Source: JBFWVD01 sp050246915 (GTDB lineage: Bacteria; Actinomycetota; Acidimicrobiia; Acidimicrobiales; Ilumatobacteraceae). From it: a DNA stretch of 64,000 bases. The position numbers and the translations under genes are program-made. Location of the stretch: positions 13,458 to 77,457 of the forward strand of contig JBFWVD010000022.1 of NCBI GenBank assembly GCA_050246915.1, read 5' to 3'. The notes below the pieces were generated by a model that did no database searches, was not told where the DNA came from, and was given only the letters and a program-made list of their open reading frames with translations. Shown in pieces: positions 26,378 through 35,427 of this stretch. Numbering within the stretch: position 1 is the stretch's first letter; each line of letters opens with the position of its first letter.

Positions 26378-27652
26378 TCAGGCGGGCCGCTGTCGCACGG
26401 GCAGCGCCGTGAGGTTGCGGCCGTGCGTGCCTTTGTACTTCAGCGGCTCGCCGGTGAGTTCGAACACCGTGTCGAGTTGGGCGATCTTCCGGAACGCAAC
26501 TTCGGCCTCCATGCGGGCCAGCGCCGCACCGAGGCAGAAGTGGATGCCGCTGGCGAACGCCAGGTGTCCGGTGTCGCGGCGAGTGATGTCGAAGCGCTCA
26601 GGATCAGCGAAGCGTGCCGGATCGCGGTTGGCAGCGTTGACACTCACCATCACGGTGTCACCGGCGTGGATGGTCTGTCCGCCCACCACGAAGTCATCGG
26701 TGGCCACGCGGGGCTGGCCGCGAGCCGAGCCGTCGTAGCGGAGCACCTCCTCCACCGCGCCGGCCGCCAACGATGGATCGTCACGCAACAGCGCGTACTG
26801 ATCGGGGTTGCGCATGAAAGCGAGCATCCCGTTGGCGATGAGGTTGGCAGTGGTGTCGTGCCCGGCGCCGATCAGCAGCGTGAGCGTGCCCACCAGTTCG
26901 CTCTCGCTGAGACGGTCACCCTCTTCTTCCAACCGAGCCAGGATGGACACGAGATCGTTGCCATCACCCCCTTGGCGCTTGGACACGAGGTCCTGGAAGT
27001 AGTCGTACCACTTCATCAGCGAGGCTTGTGCGATCTTGCGAGCCTCCACCGGAAGGGCATCGCCGCTCTTGTTGCGCCCGGCGAAGATGGCGGCCTGGTT
27101 CATGCCGGAGGACCATTGCTTCCACATGTCGTGGTCCTCGGCGGGGACGCCGAGCAACTCGCAGATGACGATCTCCGGGATCGGATAGGTGACCTCCTGC
27201 AACAGATCGAACGCGTCGCGGTCAGTGATCCGCGCCAGCACCTCGTCGACCACCGCCTCAGTGCGCGCCTTCCATGCCGAGATGGCCTTGATGGTGAAGG
27301 CCCGGGACATGATCGAGCGCAACCGGGTGTGATCCGGCGGGTCGAAGTTCAAGATGGTGTCGAGCCAGGACCGAACAGCCCGTTGCACTTCGGGCGGATC
27401 GTCGGGATCAGCAACCCAGCCGAACTGACGCTGGCCAGCCAGACGCCGGCTCATGCGCGGGTCGCGCAAGCATGCCTCGGCCTCCGCGTGTCCAGTGACG
27501 ATCCAGTACCCCAACTGGTCGCTCCAGTACACCGGTGCCGCTTCGCGCAGTTGGCGATAGGCGGGAAAGGGATCACTCGATGACGAGGTGTCCTTCAAAT
27601 AGGCCACGACCCCCGCAGCAGCCTCGTCCGTCGGTGTTGTCATCGTGCTCAT
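26378..27652 (-). CDS. Cytochrome P450
   Basis: A 424-residue soluble bacterial P450. Marks are the I-helix AGHDTT at 263-268, the ExxR at E302-R305, and the haem loop FASGIHFCLG with axial C373. It needs ferredoxin and ferredoxin reductase, neither of which is adjacent. ATG 27652 follows GGGAG; a GTG one codon earlier is possible. It is the last gene of the amidohydrolase, DUF35, aldolase and P450 run (gap of 48 bases), so it probably hydroxylates a steroid- or terpene-like substrate handled by that operon. CYP subfamily cannot be assigned by eye. Confidence 0.92.
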   Translation of the reverse strand: MSTMTTPTDEAAAGVVAYLKDTSSSSDPFPAYRQLREAAPVYWSDQLGYWIVTGHAEAEACLRDPRMSRRLAGQRQFGWVADPDDPPEVQRAVRSWLDTILNFDPPDHTRLRSIMSRAFTIKAISAWKARTEAVVDEVLARITDRDAFDLLQEVTYPIPEIVICELLGVPAEDHDMWKQWSSGMNQAAIFAGRNKSGDALPVEARKIAQASLMKWYDYFQDLVSKRQGGDGNDLVSILARLEEEGDRLSESELVGTLTLLIGAGHDTTANLIANGMLAFMRNPDQYALLRDDPSLAAGAVEEVLRYDGSARGQPRVATDDFVVGGQTIHAGDTVMVSVNAANRDPARFADPERFDITRRDTGHLAFASGIHFCLGAALARMEAEVAFRKIAQLDTVFELTGEPLKYKGTHGRNLTALPVRQRPA

Positions 27653-27700
27653 CACAACGCTCCCTTGCTGTCTGGTCCGTCGGGTATCACGACACCCACA

Positions 27701-28855
27701 TCATGTCGTGAGCACCATCGCCCCGCATTGCGGGTACAGGCCGCTCGCCACCACCGCCACTTCAGCGTCGGGCACCTGCCGCGCATCTGCTTGTCCACGC
27801 AACTGCAAGATCGCCTCGTTGAGGAAGCTGATCCCGTGCAGGCGCCCTTCGGCGAGCTGACCGCCGGCGGTGTTCATCGGTGTGTCGCCGCCCGGCCCGA
27901 TGCGGCTGCCGTCGCCGATCCACTCCCCGAACTCACCGATGCCGCAAAAGCCGAGCCCCTCGATCCACTGCACCATCACGTTGGTGAACCCGTCGTACAC
28001 CTGCGCCACGTCCACATCGGCGACCGTCACCGACGATCGCTCCCACAGGCGCTTCGAACAGGTCGTCGTGCCGCCGTAGAGATAGTCGCTCCCGAACACC
28101 CAATCGACCTGACCACCGGTGCCGAACGACATCGAATCGACGATCACCGGCTTCTGGCGGAGATCGCGAGCGCGCTCGGCAGTGGTGATGACGGTGGCCA
28201 CCGAGCCGTTCACCGGGTAGTCGCAATCGAGCAGCCGCAGAGGGTCGACGATGTAACGCGACGCCAGATAGTCGTCCATGGTGAGCGGCTCGCGCAGCAC
28301 GGCGCGCGGGTTGAGCCCCGCCCAGCGCCGGGCGTTCACGGCGATGTGGCCGAAGTCTTCTTCGCCGCGCCCGTATTGGGCCATCCACCGTCGCTTGGCC
28401 AGGGCCATGTTGACGATGATCCCGCCGAGATAGCCGTACGGCAAGAGGTACTGACTCTGATCGGCGATGCGCTCGCCGCCTTGGGACACTCCCCCCATGT
28501 AGCCCGCCTCGCGGGTCAACGTTCGGAAGGAGACCACGGTTTCGCACACACCTGACGCCACGGCCATCACGCCAGTGAGCGGACCGGCGAGCCCCGATGG
28601 CCCCGACGCCATGATGTCGGCGAAGGCCGCGAGATCCTTCGCCCCGATCATGCGTGCCGTCTCTTGTGCTGTCGGAGAGTCGGGGCCGAACTTGTACTCG
28701 AAGATGCCATCGACATCGGCGCCCACGAGGCCGGCATCGCCCAACGCTTCCATCACCGAGATGAAAGTCATGCGCCGGGGGTCGGCGATCGGATCGCGTG
28801 ACAGCGGCGAGTAGCCCACACCCACGAGCGCCACATCACGCTGCAGCGATGTCAT
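27701..28855 (-). CDS. Thiolase-fold lipid-transfer protein, Ltp2-like aldolase
   Basis: A 384-residue SCP2-thiolase-like protein. The nucleophilic Cys of true thiolases is absent (the region reads IMASGPSGLAG), and the thiolase GHPxGATG motif is replaced (GGQLAEGRLHGIS). This pattern matches the Ltp2-type retro-aldolases of steroid side-chain degradation, which work in complex with a DUF35 partner. That partner lies immediately upstream with an ATGA overlap. Expected chemistry is cleavage of a beta-hydroxyacyl-CoA side chain, releasing propionyl- or acetyl-CoA; the substrate is inferred from the family. Confidence 0.87.
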   Translation of the reverse strand: MTSLQRDVALVGVGYSPLSRDPIADPRRMTFISVMEALGDAGLVGADVDGIFEYKFGPDSPTAQETARMIGAKDLAAFADIMASGPSGLAGPLTGVMAVASGVCETVVSFRTLTREAGYMGGVSQGGERIADQSQYLLPYGYLGGIIVNMALAKRRWMAQYGRGEEDFGHIAVNARRWAGLNPRAVLREPLTMDDYLASRYIVDPLRLLDCDYPVNGSVATVITTAERARDLRQKPVIVDSMSFGTGGQVDWVFGSDYLYGGTTTCSKRLWERSSVTVADVDVAQVYDGFTNVMVQWIEGLGFCGIGEFGEWIGDGSRIGPGGDTPMNTAGGQLAEGRLHGISFLNEAILQLRGQADARQVPDAEVAVVASGLYPQCGAMVLTT

Positions 28856-29286
28856 GACGCACTCCGCGCAGGGCGGAACTGAGGAATGGTCACATCGCCG
28901 CGATCATCGAAGGCGACCTCGACGGCCATGCCGACCTGAGCACCATCGGGTCCCGCGTCGATGAGGTTCGTCAACATGAGCAACCCCGGTTGCTCCTCGA
29001 GTTCCACCAGCACCACCACGTACGGCAGATGGTCGGTGAAGCCGACGTGGAACAGGCGATCGACGGTGGCGTAGGAGTACACGGTGCCTCGCCCGCTCAC
29101 CTGGGTGGGCACGGCATCTTGTGACTGGCAATGCACGCATGCCACGTCGGGTGGGTACTGGAACAGTCCGCAGCTGCGGCACTTCTGCAACACCAGGCGG
29201 TGCTCTCGTGCCGCGTCCCAGTAGAAGCGATTGGTATCGTTGGGGGACGGCTGGGGTCGCAGATCAGCGGCGGGACCGCCGCTCAC
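28852..29286 (-). CDS. DUF35 OB-fold/zinc-ribbon partner of the aldolase
   Basis: A 144-residue protein. The zinc ribbon is CRSCGLFQYPPDVACVHC (about residues 34-51), followed by an OB-fold (GTVYSYATVDR, LPYVVVLVELEEQPG). DUF35 proteins form heteromers with Ltp aldolases or with acyl-CoA dehydrogenases and hydratases, and are often required for activity. GTG at 29286 overlaps the upstream stop (GTGA), and its own stop overlaps the aldolase start (ATGA), so three genes are translationally chained. This start was chosen over longer in-frame options for that reason. Confidence 0.9.
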   Translation of the reverse strand: MSGGPAADLRPQPSPNDTNRFYWDAAREHRLVLQKCRSCGLFQYPPDVACVHCQSQDAVPTQVSGRGTVYSYATVDRLFHVGFTDHLPYVVVLVELEEQPGLLMLTNLIDAGPDGAQVGMAVEVAFDDRGDVTIPQFRPARSAS

Positions 29287-30563
29287 GACTTGGAGCCCGA
29301 CATGACGGCGATGACCTCGCCCATCGTGGTGCCGTGTTTCGTCCGCTTGCCCTTGGCCTGGATGGAGGTGTCGTGGTCCGAAGCCAGCGCTCGCAGCGCG
29401 CCCACCGTGCAATTCTCCTTGCCCACGATCGCGAACGGGTCGTAGTCGAAGATGCGCATGGCGTTGAGATGGGTGATCTTGGCCACCGTCTCGGCATCGA
29501 CACCGGCGAGGGCCTCGACCACCGACTCCGGCGATCGGGGCCACGTGGAGTCGGAGTGCGGGTAGTCGCATTCCCAGGTGATGTTGTCCAGGTTCAGCTC
29601 GTTGCGCACCCGCAGACCGAACTCGTCAGAGATGAAGCAGGTGACGACACGCTCGTTGAAGATCTCACTGGGCATCCGACCACCGAAGTCCTGGCCGGTC
29701 CACGCATGCTGCTGCTTGAACACGTAGTCGATGCGTTCGTTGAAGTACGGGATCCAGCCGATGCCACCTTCGGAGAGCGCAACGGTGAGCGTCGGGAACC
29801 GCTCGAAGATGTGCGACCACACGAGATCGGCCGCGGCTTGCACGAGGTTCAACGGCGTCAACGTGTACAGCACATCGATGGGCGACTCCGGCGAGGTCAC
29901 CACCAACTGCGATGACGAGCCGATGTGCATGCACACCACCACGCCTTCCTCAGCACACGCCGCCCACAACGGGTCCCAGGCCGTGGTGTGGATGCTCGGA
30001 TAGCCGAGGTGATGCGGATTCTCCGAGAAGGTGATGGCGCGGCAACCCTTCTTGGCGACGCGACGCACCTCGGCGGCGGCCAGCGCCGGATCCCACAGCG
30101 CAGTGATCGCCACCGGGATGAACCGGCCCGGGTACGCACCGGCCCATCTCTCGATGTGCCAATCGTTGTAGGCCTGCAACGTGGCGAGGCCGAGTTCCTT
30201 GTCGGCGACGCGGGAGAACAACTGGCCGCAGAATCCAGGGAAGCTCGGGAAGTTGGCCGACCCCAGCACGCCGTTGGCGTTCATCTCCTTGACGCGCTCG
30301 TGGATGTCGTAGGTGCCCGGCCGGAGTTCGTCGAGTGAGGTGGGTTCCGTTCCCCATTCGGTACCGGGTCGTCCGGCCACGGCATTGATGGCGATGTTGG
30401 CGATCTCCTCGTTCTCGAAGCGCCACACGTAGGTGCCGTCATCCTTGCCAACCATGCGTGGAGCTCGGTCCTGGAACCGGCTGGGCAAGGCGCCCTCGAA
30501 CAGATCAGGCGGCTCGATGAGATGGTCGTCCACGCTCACCAAGATCAGGTCATCGGTGTTCAT
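29283..30563 (-). CDS. Amidohydrolase family 2 metal-dependent hydrolase (catabolic operon)
   Basis: A 426-residue Amidohydro_2 protein. It opens with LVSVDDHLIEPPDLFEG and contains VCMHIGSSSQ, VALSEGGIGWIPYF and WECDYPHSDSTWP, the usual metal-site segments. The ATG at 30563 follows GGGGGG. It is the first gene of a chained operon with DUF35, aldolase and P450, and is divergent from an IclR regulator. In actinobacteria such proteins commonly accompany steroid and other alicyclic catabolic genes, where some hydrolyse meta-cleavage-like products; the reaction here is not determined. Confidence 0.87.
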   Translation of the reverse strand: MNTDDLILVSVDDHLIEPPDLFEGALPSRFQDRAPRMVGKDDGTYVWRFENEEIANIAINAVAGRPGTEWGTEPTSLDELRPGTYDIHERVKEMNANGVLGSANFPSFPGFCGQLFSRVADKELGLATLQAYNDWHIERWAGAYPGRFIPVAITALWDPALAAAEVRRVAKKGCRAITFSENPHHLGYPSIHTTAWDPLWAACAEEGVVVCMHIGSSSQLVVTSPESPIDVLYTLTPLNLVQAAADLVWSHIFERFPTLTVALSEGGIGWIPYFNERIDYVFKQQHAWTGQDFGGRMPSEIFNERVVTCFISDEFGLRVRNELNLDNITWECDYPHSDSTWPRSPESVVEALAGVDAETVAKITHLNAMRIFDYDPFAIVGKENCTVGALRALASDHDTSIQAKGKRTKHGTTMGEVIAVMSGSKS

Positions 30564-30598
30564 CGGTCCCCCCGGATCGCGATAGTCGCAGGACCGTT

Positions 30599-30622
30599 GT
30601 CGACACCTCGCGGCGTCGACAC
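30599..30622. promoter_or_regulatory. GTCGACAC direct repeat, candidate IclR operator
   Basis: GTCGACAC occurs at 30599-30606 and 30615-30622, 16 bases apart, each containing the GTCGAC palindrome. The pair lies in the 168-bp region between the divergent starts of the amidohydrolase operon (30563) and the IclR gene (30732). IclR proteins usually bind such divergent spacers; the assignment is inference. Confidence 0.4.
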
Positions 30623-30731
30623 GGCAGTTGCGATCATGGTATTGATTTGCATAGGCCACGTCGATGGTTGCGTTATGCGAACGACGCGGCGAAGGGGACT
30701 CGGCCCAGGGAACTCAGCGCAGGGAGGGCTC

Positions 30732-31619
30732 ATGGTTGCCCGTCGCTCACCGCAGACGGAACGCATCGTGGGAATCATCAACCTCCTCACCGTCGACACC
30801 AGCGGCGCGGGGGTGACCCTGTCGGAGTTGGCCCGGCGGCTGCAGATCTCGAAGGCCACCTGCTATCCGATGCTCGAAGCGCTCACCCAAGCAGGCTTCT
30901 TGACGCGCCATCCGGCGCGAAAGACGTTCCACCTCGGCCCAGCGCTCATCGCCGCAGGCCAGGCCGCCGCCACCCAGAATCCGTTGTTCGAGCGGGCGCG
31001 CGACGCCATGGTCGAGTTGGGCCACACGCTCGATCTGACCGCGTGGTTGTGGAGCGAGGACGGTGATCAACTCCGCCTTGTCGATCAGGCCTGGCACTCA
31101 CGCCGCGTCACGCCGTACATGCGAGTCGGCGAGTTGCTGCCGTTCACGCCGCCACGCGGCGCGGCGGTCGTCGCATGGGGTGACGAGCGGGCAGCGATCA
31201 GCTGGCTCAATCGAGGGCACATCGACGAGGCCGAGCGACCCGCCTACCTCGAACGGCTGGTGCAGGTGCGCGACACCGGCTATGTCGTGACGTTGGAGGA
31301 TGTGCCCATCGACGTGGTCCGATCTCTGGCCGGCCGACTCGGTGATGCCATGACCCCGGACGATCGTGCACGGCTCCTGGAACTGCTCAACAACGAACTT
31401 CCAGGCGGACCGGGCGTCTTCCTCACCGTCGTCGATCCACGCGAGCGTTATTCCGTGCGATCGATCGAAGCGCCGGTCATGGCCAGCGACGGCACGGTGG
31501 CATTCACGCTGGGTGTCACGAACCTCCCGGCGATGCACGGCAAGGACGTGACCCAGGTGGGTGATCAAGTACGGGCAGCCGCCGTCGCGGCGTCACCGCA
31601 CCGCGCCGGGGCGCGTTGA
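30732..31619 (+). CDS. IclR-family transcriptional regulator
   Basis: A 295-residue regulator with an N-terminal winged helix (VTLSELARRLQISKATCYPMLEALTQAGFLTR, given here in two pieces: residues about 28-45 and 46-60) and a C-terminal effector-binding domain containing VGELLPFTPPRGAAVVAWG. The ATG at 30732 follows AGGGAGG. It is divergent from the amidohydrolase, DUF35, aldolase and P450 operon and is followed after 31 bases by the acyl-CoA mutase, so it probably controls both in response to a catabolic intermediate. Confidence 0.87.
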   Translation: MVARRSPQTERIVGIINLLTVDTSGAGVTLSELARRLQISKATCYPMLEALTQAGFLTRHPARKTFHLGPALIAAGQAAATQNPLFERARDAMVELGHTLDLTAWLWSEDGDQLRLVDQAWHSRRVTPYMRVGELLPFTPPRGAAVVAWGDERAAISWLNRGHIDEAERPAYLERLVQVRDTGYVVTLEDVPIDVVRSLAGRLGDAMTPDDRARLLELLNNELPGGPGVFLTVVDPRERYSVRSIEAPVMASDGTVAFTLGVTNLPAMHGKDVTQVGDQVRAAAVAASPHRAGAR

Positions 31620-31650
31620 CAGTCGACGTCGACGAGCCGATCATGCGGTT

Positions 31651-33288
31651 GTGGCAACGGCCCGTGATGAGTGGCGAGCAGCGGCGAAATGCGCTCCGAC
31701 GCGTGCCACGCAGTTCCGGACGTTCTCCGGAACACCGCTCGATGGCGCATACGGTCCGCCCGATGGATCTGGCCCCTATCCCGGACAGTTCCCTTTCGGC
31801 CGTGGCCCGTATCCCACCATGTACCGCACGAAGTTGTGGACGATGCGAATGTTCGCCGGATTCGGATCGGCCGGTGACACCAACCGTCGCTTCAAGGAAC
31901 TGATCGCAGCGGGAGGCGACGGGCTCTCGACCGCGTTCGATGTGCCGACGCTCATGGGCATCGACTCCGACGACGCACTTGCCGCGGGCGAGGTCGGCCG
32001 CTGCGGCGTCGCCATCGACACGTTGGCCGATATGGCCGATCTCTATCGCGGTATCGATCTGAGCAAGACGACGACATCGCTCACCATCAACGCGCCGGCC
32101 GCGGTGATCATGGCGATGTTCATCGTGCAGGCCGAAGCAGCGGGCACGTCGCGGCGCGTGCTCGGCGGCACGTTGCAGAACGACATCTTGAAGGAGTACC
32201 AGGCGCAGAACGAGTACGTCTTCGGTCCACGCCCGTCGATGCGTCTGGTGCGCGACACCATCACGTTCGCCGCCGCGGAGATGCCCAGGTGGCATCCGGT
32301 CTCGGTGTCGGGCTACCACATCCGCGAGGCGGGCTCGACGGCCATCCAAGAGGCAGCATTCACCCTCGCCAACGGGTTCGCCTACGTCGAATCCGCGATG
32401 GAGGCCGGCTGCGATGTGGATGCGTTCGCCCCCCAGCTGAGCTTCTTCTTCAACGCGCACATCGACTTCTTCGAGGAGATCGCCAAGTACCGCGCGGCCC
32501 GGCGCATCTGGGCGAAGTGGATGCGCGATCGGTACAAGGCCAAGGACCCGCGTTCGCAGCAGCTGCGATTCCATGCCCAGACCGCCGGCGTGTCGCTCAC
32601 CGCGCAGCAGCCAGAGGTCAACGTGGTGCGCACCACGCTCGAAGCATTGGCGGCCGTGCTCGGGGGAACCCAGTCGTTGCACACCAACTCGATGGACGAG
32701 GCATTGTCCCTCCCCACCGAGCACGCGGCTCGCATCGCCCTGCGCACTCAGCAGGTGCTGGCGCACGAGAGCAATGTGGTGCACGTGGCCGATCCGCTCG
32801 GTGGGTCGTGGTTCATCGAGGCGCTCACCGACGATCTCGAAGCGGAGATCGAGTCGATGCTGGCCCAGATCGACCATCGCGGCCGAGGCTCGATGCTCGA
32901 AGGCGTTGTGGGCGGCATCGAGGACGGCTGGTTCCAGACCGCCATCTCCCGATCTGCGTATGAACTCGAGCAACAACTCGAGCGAGGTGAACGGATCGTG
33001 GTCGGCGTGAACCAGTTCACCGAGACCGACGATCACCCCATCGACACGCTCGTCATCGGCGCCGAGAGCGAGGCCCTCCAGATCGCTCGCCTCACCGAGG
33101 TGAAGCAGCAACGCGACGCCAACGCGGTGGCTCGTGCGCTCGACGCCATACGGACCGTTGCCGCAGAGCCCCAGACGAACCTCATGCCCACGCTCATCGA
33201 CGCGGTGTCCACCATGGCAACGGTAGGTGAGATCATGCGAGCGATGGGCGACGTGTTCGGCGGCCACGAGCCCGATCGCAGCTTTTGA
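31651..33288 (+). CDS. Acyl-CoA mutase large subunit, isobutyryl-CoA mutase-like
   Basis: A 545-residue B12-dependent mutase substrate-binding subunit; the cobalamin-binding domain (DxHxxG) is absent and must come from a separate small subunit not found here. The start of the barrel reads YPTMYRTKLWTMRMFAGFG. It has Phe where methylmalonyl-CoA mutase has the substrate Tyr (YAGF), and the later ILKEYQAQNEYVF has Gln where methylmalonyl-CoA mutase has Arg (VRN). Phe plus Gln is the pattern described for isobutyryl-CoA mutase, so a branched acyl-CoA is predicted. GTG 31651 is a best guess with no strong ribosome site. It follows the IclR gene. Confidence 0.85.
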   Translation: MATARDEWRAAAKCAPTRATQFRTFSGTPLDGAYGPPDGSGPYPGQFPFGRGPYPTMYRTKLWTMRMFAGFGSAGDTNRRFKELIAAGGDGLSTAFDVPTLMGIDSDDALAAGEVGRCGVAIDTLADMADLYRGIDLSKTTTSLTINAPAAVIMAMFIVQAEAAGTSRRVLGGTLQNDILKEYQAQNEYVFGPRPSMRLVRDTITFAAAEMPRWHPVSVSGYHIREAGSTAIQEAAFTLANGFAYVESAMEAGCDVDAFAPQLSFFFNAHIDFFEEIAKYRAARRIWAKWMRDRYKAKDPRSQQLRFHAQTAGVSLTAQQPEVNVVRTTLEALAAVLGGTQSLHTNSMDEALSLPTEHAARIALRTQQVLAHESNVVHVADPLGGSWFIEALTDDLEAEIESMLAQIDHRGRGSMLEGVVGGIEDGWFQTAISRSAYELEQQLERGERIVVGVNQFTETDDHPIDTLVIGAESEALQIARLTEVKQQRDANAVARALDAIRTVAAEPQTNLMPTLIDAVSTMATVGEIMRAMGDVFGGHEPDRSF

Positions 33289-33333
33289 TACTGGCGTCGC
33301 CGCGTCCCATGCCGTCCGGGCCGTGCACTCGAC

Positions 33334-35427
33334 TCAGAACTCGACGAGCTTCCACATCGCTTGTGTGATGCCCTCGACCTGTGGCAGCACTGCATCTTCG
33401 AGGGTCGGCTCATAGGGAACCGGCACATCGAGCGCACCCACGCGCATCACTGGGGCATCGAGATCACAGAACAGCTCCTGCGCCGCCCACGCGGCGATCT
33501 CGCCGCCGAACCCGCCGCTGAGTGTGTCCTCGTGGACGACGAGCAGGCGGTTGGTGCGCTGCACCGACGCGGCCACGATGTCGGTGTCCCACGGCACGAT
33601 GGTGCGCAGATCGATGACCTCCAGCTCGACCCCGTCGGCAGCCAACTGTTCGGCCGCCTCCAACGACCGTTGTACCGTTGCCCCCCACGTGACGACGGTG
33701 GCATCGTCGCCGCGGCGAGCGATTCGGCCCCGGCCGAACGGGACCGTGAACGACGCCTCGGGGTAGGGATCCGATGCATAGGGCTGGCGGTAGAGGTGCT
33801 TGTGCTCGAGGAAGAGCACCGGGTCATCGCTGTCGAGAGCGGTGCGCAACAAGCCGGCCGCATCTCGCGCTCGCGACGGGAAGGCGATGAGCAAGCCGGG
33901 GCAATGAGCGAAGATCGACTCGCCCGATTGGCTGTGCCAGATGGCGCCGCCACGTAGGTAGCCACCGATGGGCACACGCACCACCATCGGAGCGTGGAAG
34001 CGGCCGTTGGTGCGCCAACGCAACGTGCCCACCGCGCTGCGCAGCTGCTGCATGGCAGGCCAGATGTAGTCGAAGAACTGAACCTCGGCCACAGGATGCA
34101 GGCCGCGGACCGCTTGGCCGAGCGCTCGTCCGACGATGTTCGCTTCGGCCAGCGGCGTGTTGTAGCAGCGGTCGGGCCCGAAGGTGCGCTGCAAACCGAA
34201 CGTGATCCCGAACACCCCACCCTTGCCCGGCACCTCCCCCATCACATGTTCGGGTGCATCGGCCACGTCCTCACCGAACACACGGATGCGGGCGTCGATG
34301 GCCATCCGCTCGTGCAGCACCTTGTTTATGGTGTCGGCCATGGTGACCGCCGGAGCATCGGCCGGACCAACCGGACCATCCCCGGCAGGGGCGTCAACCA
34401 TCATTGACGCATCGACCAGCTGGGCGGTGACGCTCGCCGGATCGGGGCGTGGCGCAGCGAGCGCCCGCTTGGCCGCCAGCGACACCAACTGTCGCGCGTC
34501 CTCCGGCATCGCCGACACGTCGAGCCCGAACTCGGTGAGCAGGCGGGCCATGGCCAACAACGGGTCCCGGGCCGCTTCGGCAGCCAGATCGGCAGCAGTG
34601 CGGTACTTGCTCTGCGTGTCCTGTGCCGAGTGCGAGTAGGGGCGGGTGACCGAGGCGTGCAGCAACGCGGGCCCCTCGCCCTTGCGCAGCAGTGCTGTCA
34701 GCTCCGCCGCTGCTGTACGCACGGCGACGTAGTCACAACCGTCGACGGTCCGCACGGTGAGGCCGGGAAAGCCACTCACCAGTTGCGAGATCGGGGCGCT
34801 CTGTTGCTGGGCGACCGGCACCGATATGGCCCATCCGTTGTCGGCCACCACATAGAGCACCGGGAGCCGAAGCGTGCACGCCGAATTCAGACTCTCCCAG
34901 AACTCTCCTTCTGAGGTGCCGCCATCGCCGATGGTCACCACGGTGATCTCGTCGTCACGAGCGTCGAGATCGCCGAGATCGCCGAGATGCCGGTTGATGT
35001 ATCGACCGGCCTCCGCGCACCCGATGGCCGGGAGGCACTGCACCGCGATCGGGCTGGCAACGCTGAAAAGATGGCGCTCGGGCATGGCGAAGTGGCTCGG
35101 CATCTGACGCCCGCCCGATATCGGATCGGTGCCCGCACCCACCGAGGCCAACAGCATGTCGTCGGGGGTCATGCCGACGGCCAACGCCAGAGCGCGATCG
35201 CGGTAGTAGCCGAAGATCCAATCGTGTCCGGGGCGGATCGAGCGGGCCAGCGCCACGTGCAGGCATTCCATCCCAGCACCGGCGATCTGGAAGAACACCT
35301 GCCCTTGCTTCTGCAAGATGACCTCGCGGTCGTCGATGGCTCGCGAGATGCATGCGGTGCGATAGTCGGCGAGGAGCTCGTCGACGGTGATGCCGGGCGC
35401 CAGCTGCGCTCCGAGGTCAGAGCTCAT
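33334..35427 (-). CDS. 2-oxoacid dehydrogenase E1, alpha-beta fusion
   Basis: A 697-residue thiamine-diphosphate enzyme in which the alpha subunit (about 1-330, with GDGGTSEGEFWESLN and the N of the TPP motif) and beta subunit (about 355-697, with the FGEDVADAPEHVMGEV and HSQSGESIFAHCPGL segments) are joined through an Ala/Pro-rich linker. It decarboxylates a branched-chain 2-oxoacid or pyruvate and passes the acyl group to E2. Its ATG at 35427 lies inside the E2 gene, an 11-base overlap, so both are co-translated. E3 (lipoamide dehydrogenase) is not in the window. Confidence 0.9.
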   Translation of the reverse strand: MSSDLGAQLAPGITVDELLADYRTACISRAIDDREVILQKQGQVFFQIAGAGMECLHVALARSIRPGHDWIFGYYRDRALALAVGMTPDDMLLASVGAGTDPISGGRQMPSHFAMPERHLFSVASPIAVQCLPAIGCAEAGRYINRHLGDLGDLDARDDEITVVTIGDGGTSEGEFWESLNSACTLRLPVLYVVADNGWAISVPVAQQQSAPISQLVSGFPGLTVRTVDGCDYVAVRTAAAELTALLRKGEGPALLHASVTRPYSHSAQDTQSKYRTAADLAAEAARDPLLAMARLLTEFGLDVSAMPEDARQLVSLAAKRALAAPRPDPASVTAQLVDASMMVDAPAGDGPVGPADAPAVTMADTINKVLHERMAIDARIRVFGEDVADAPEHVMGEVPGKGGVFGITFGLQRTFGPDRCYNTPLAEANIVGRALGQAVRGLHPVAEVQFFDYIWPAMQQLRSAVGTLRWRTNGRFHAPMVVRVPIGGYLRGGAIWHSQSGESIFAHCPGLLIAFPSRARDAAGLLRTALDSDDPVLFLEHKHLYRQPYASDPYPEASFTVPFGRGRIARRGDDATVVTWGATVQRSLEAAEQLAADGVELEVIDLRTIVPWDTDIVAASVQRTNRLLVVHEDTLSGGFGGEIAAWAAQELFCDLDAPVMRVGALDVPVPYEPTLEDAVLPQVEGITQAMWKLVEF

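Noticed and set aside
26423..27583. 386-codon frame opposite the P450 gene
   Set aside because: No domain or ribosome site; the minus-strand P450 carries all family motifs.
31516..33267. 583-codon open frame antisense to the acyl-CoA mutase
   Set aside because: It is His/Arg-rich without recognisable domains and matches the third-position GC of the real gene on the plus strand; such long antisense frames are expected at this GC.
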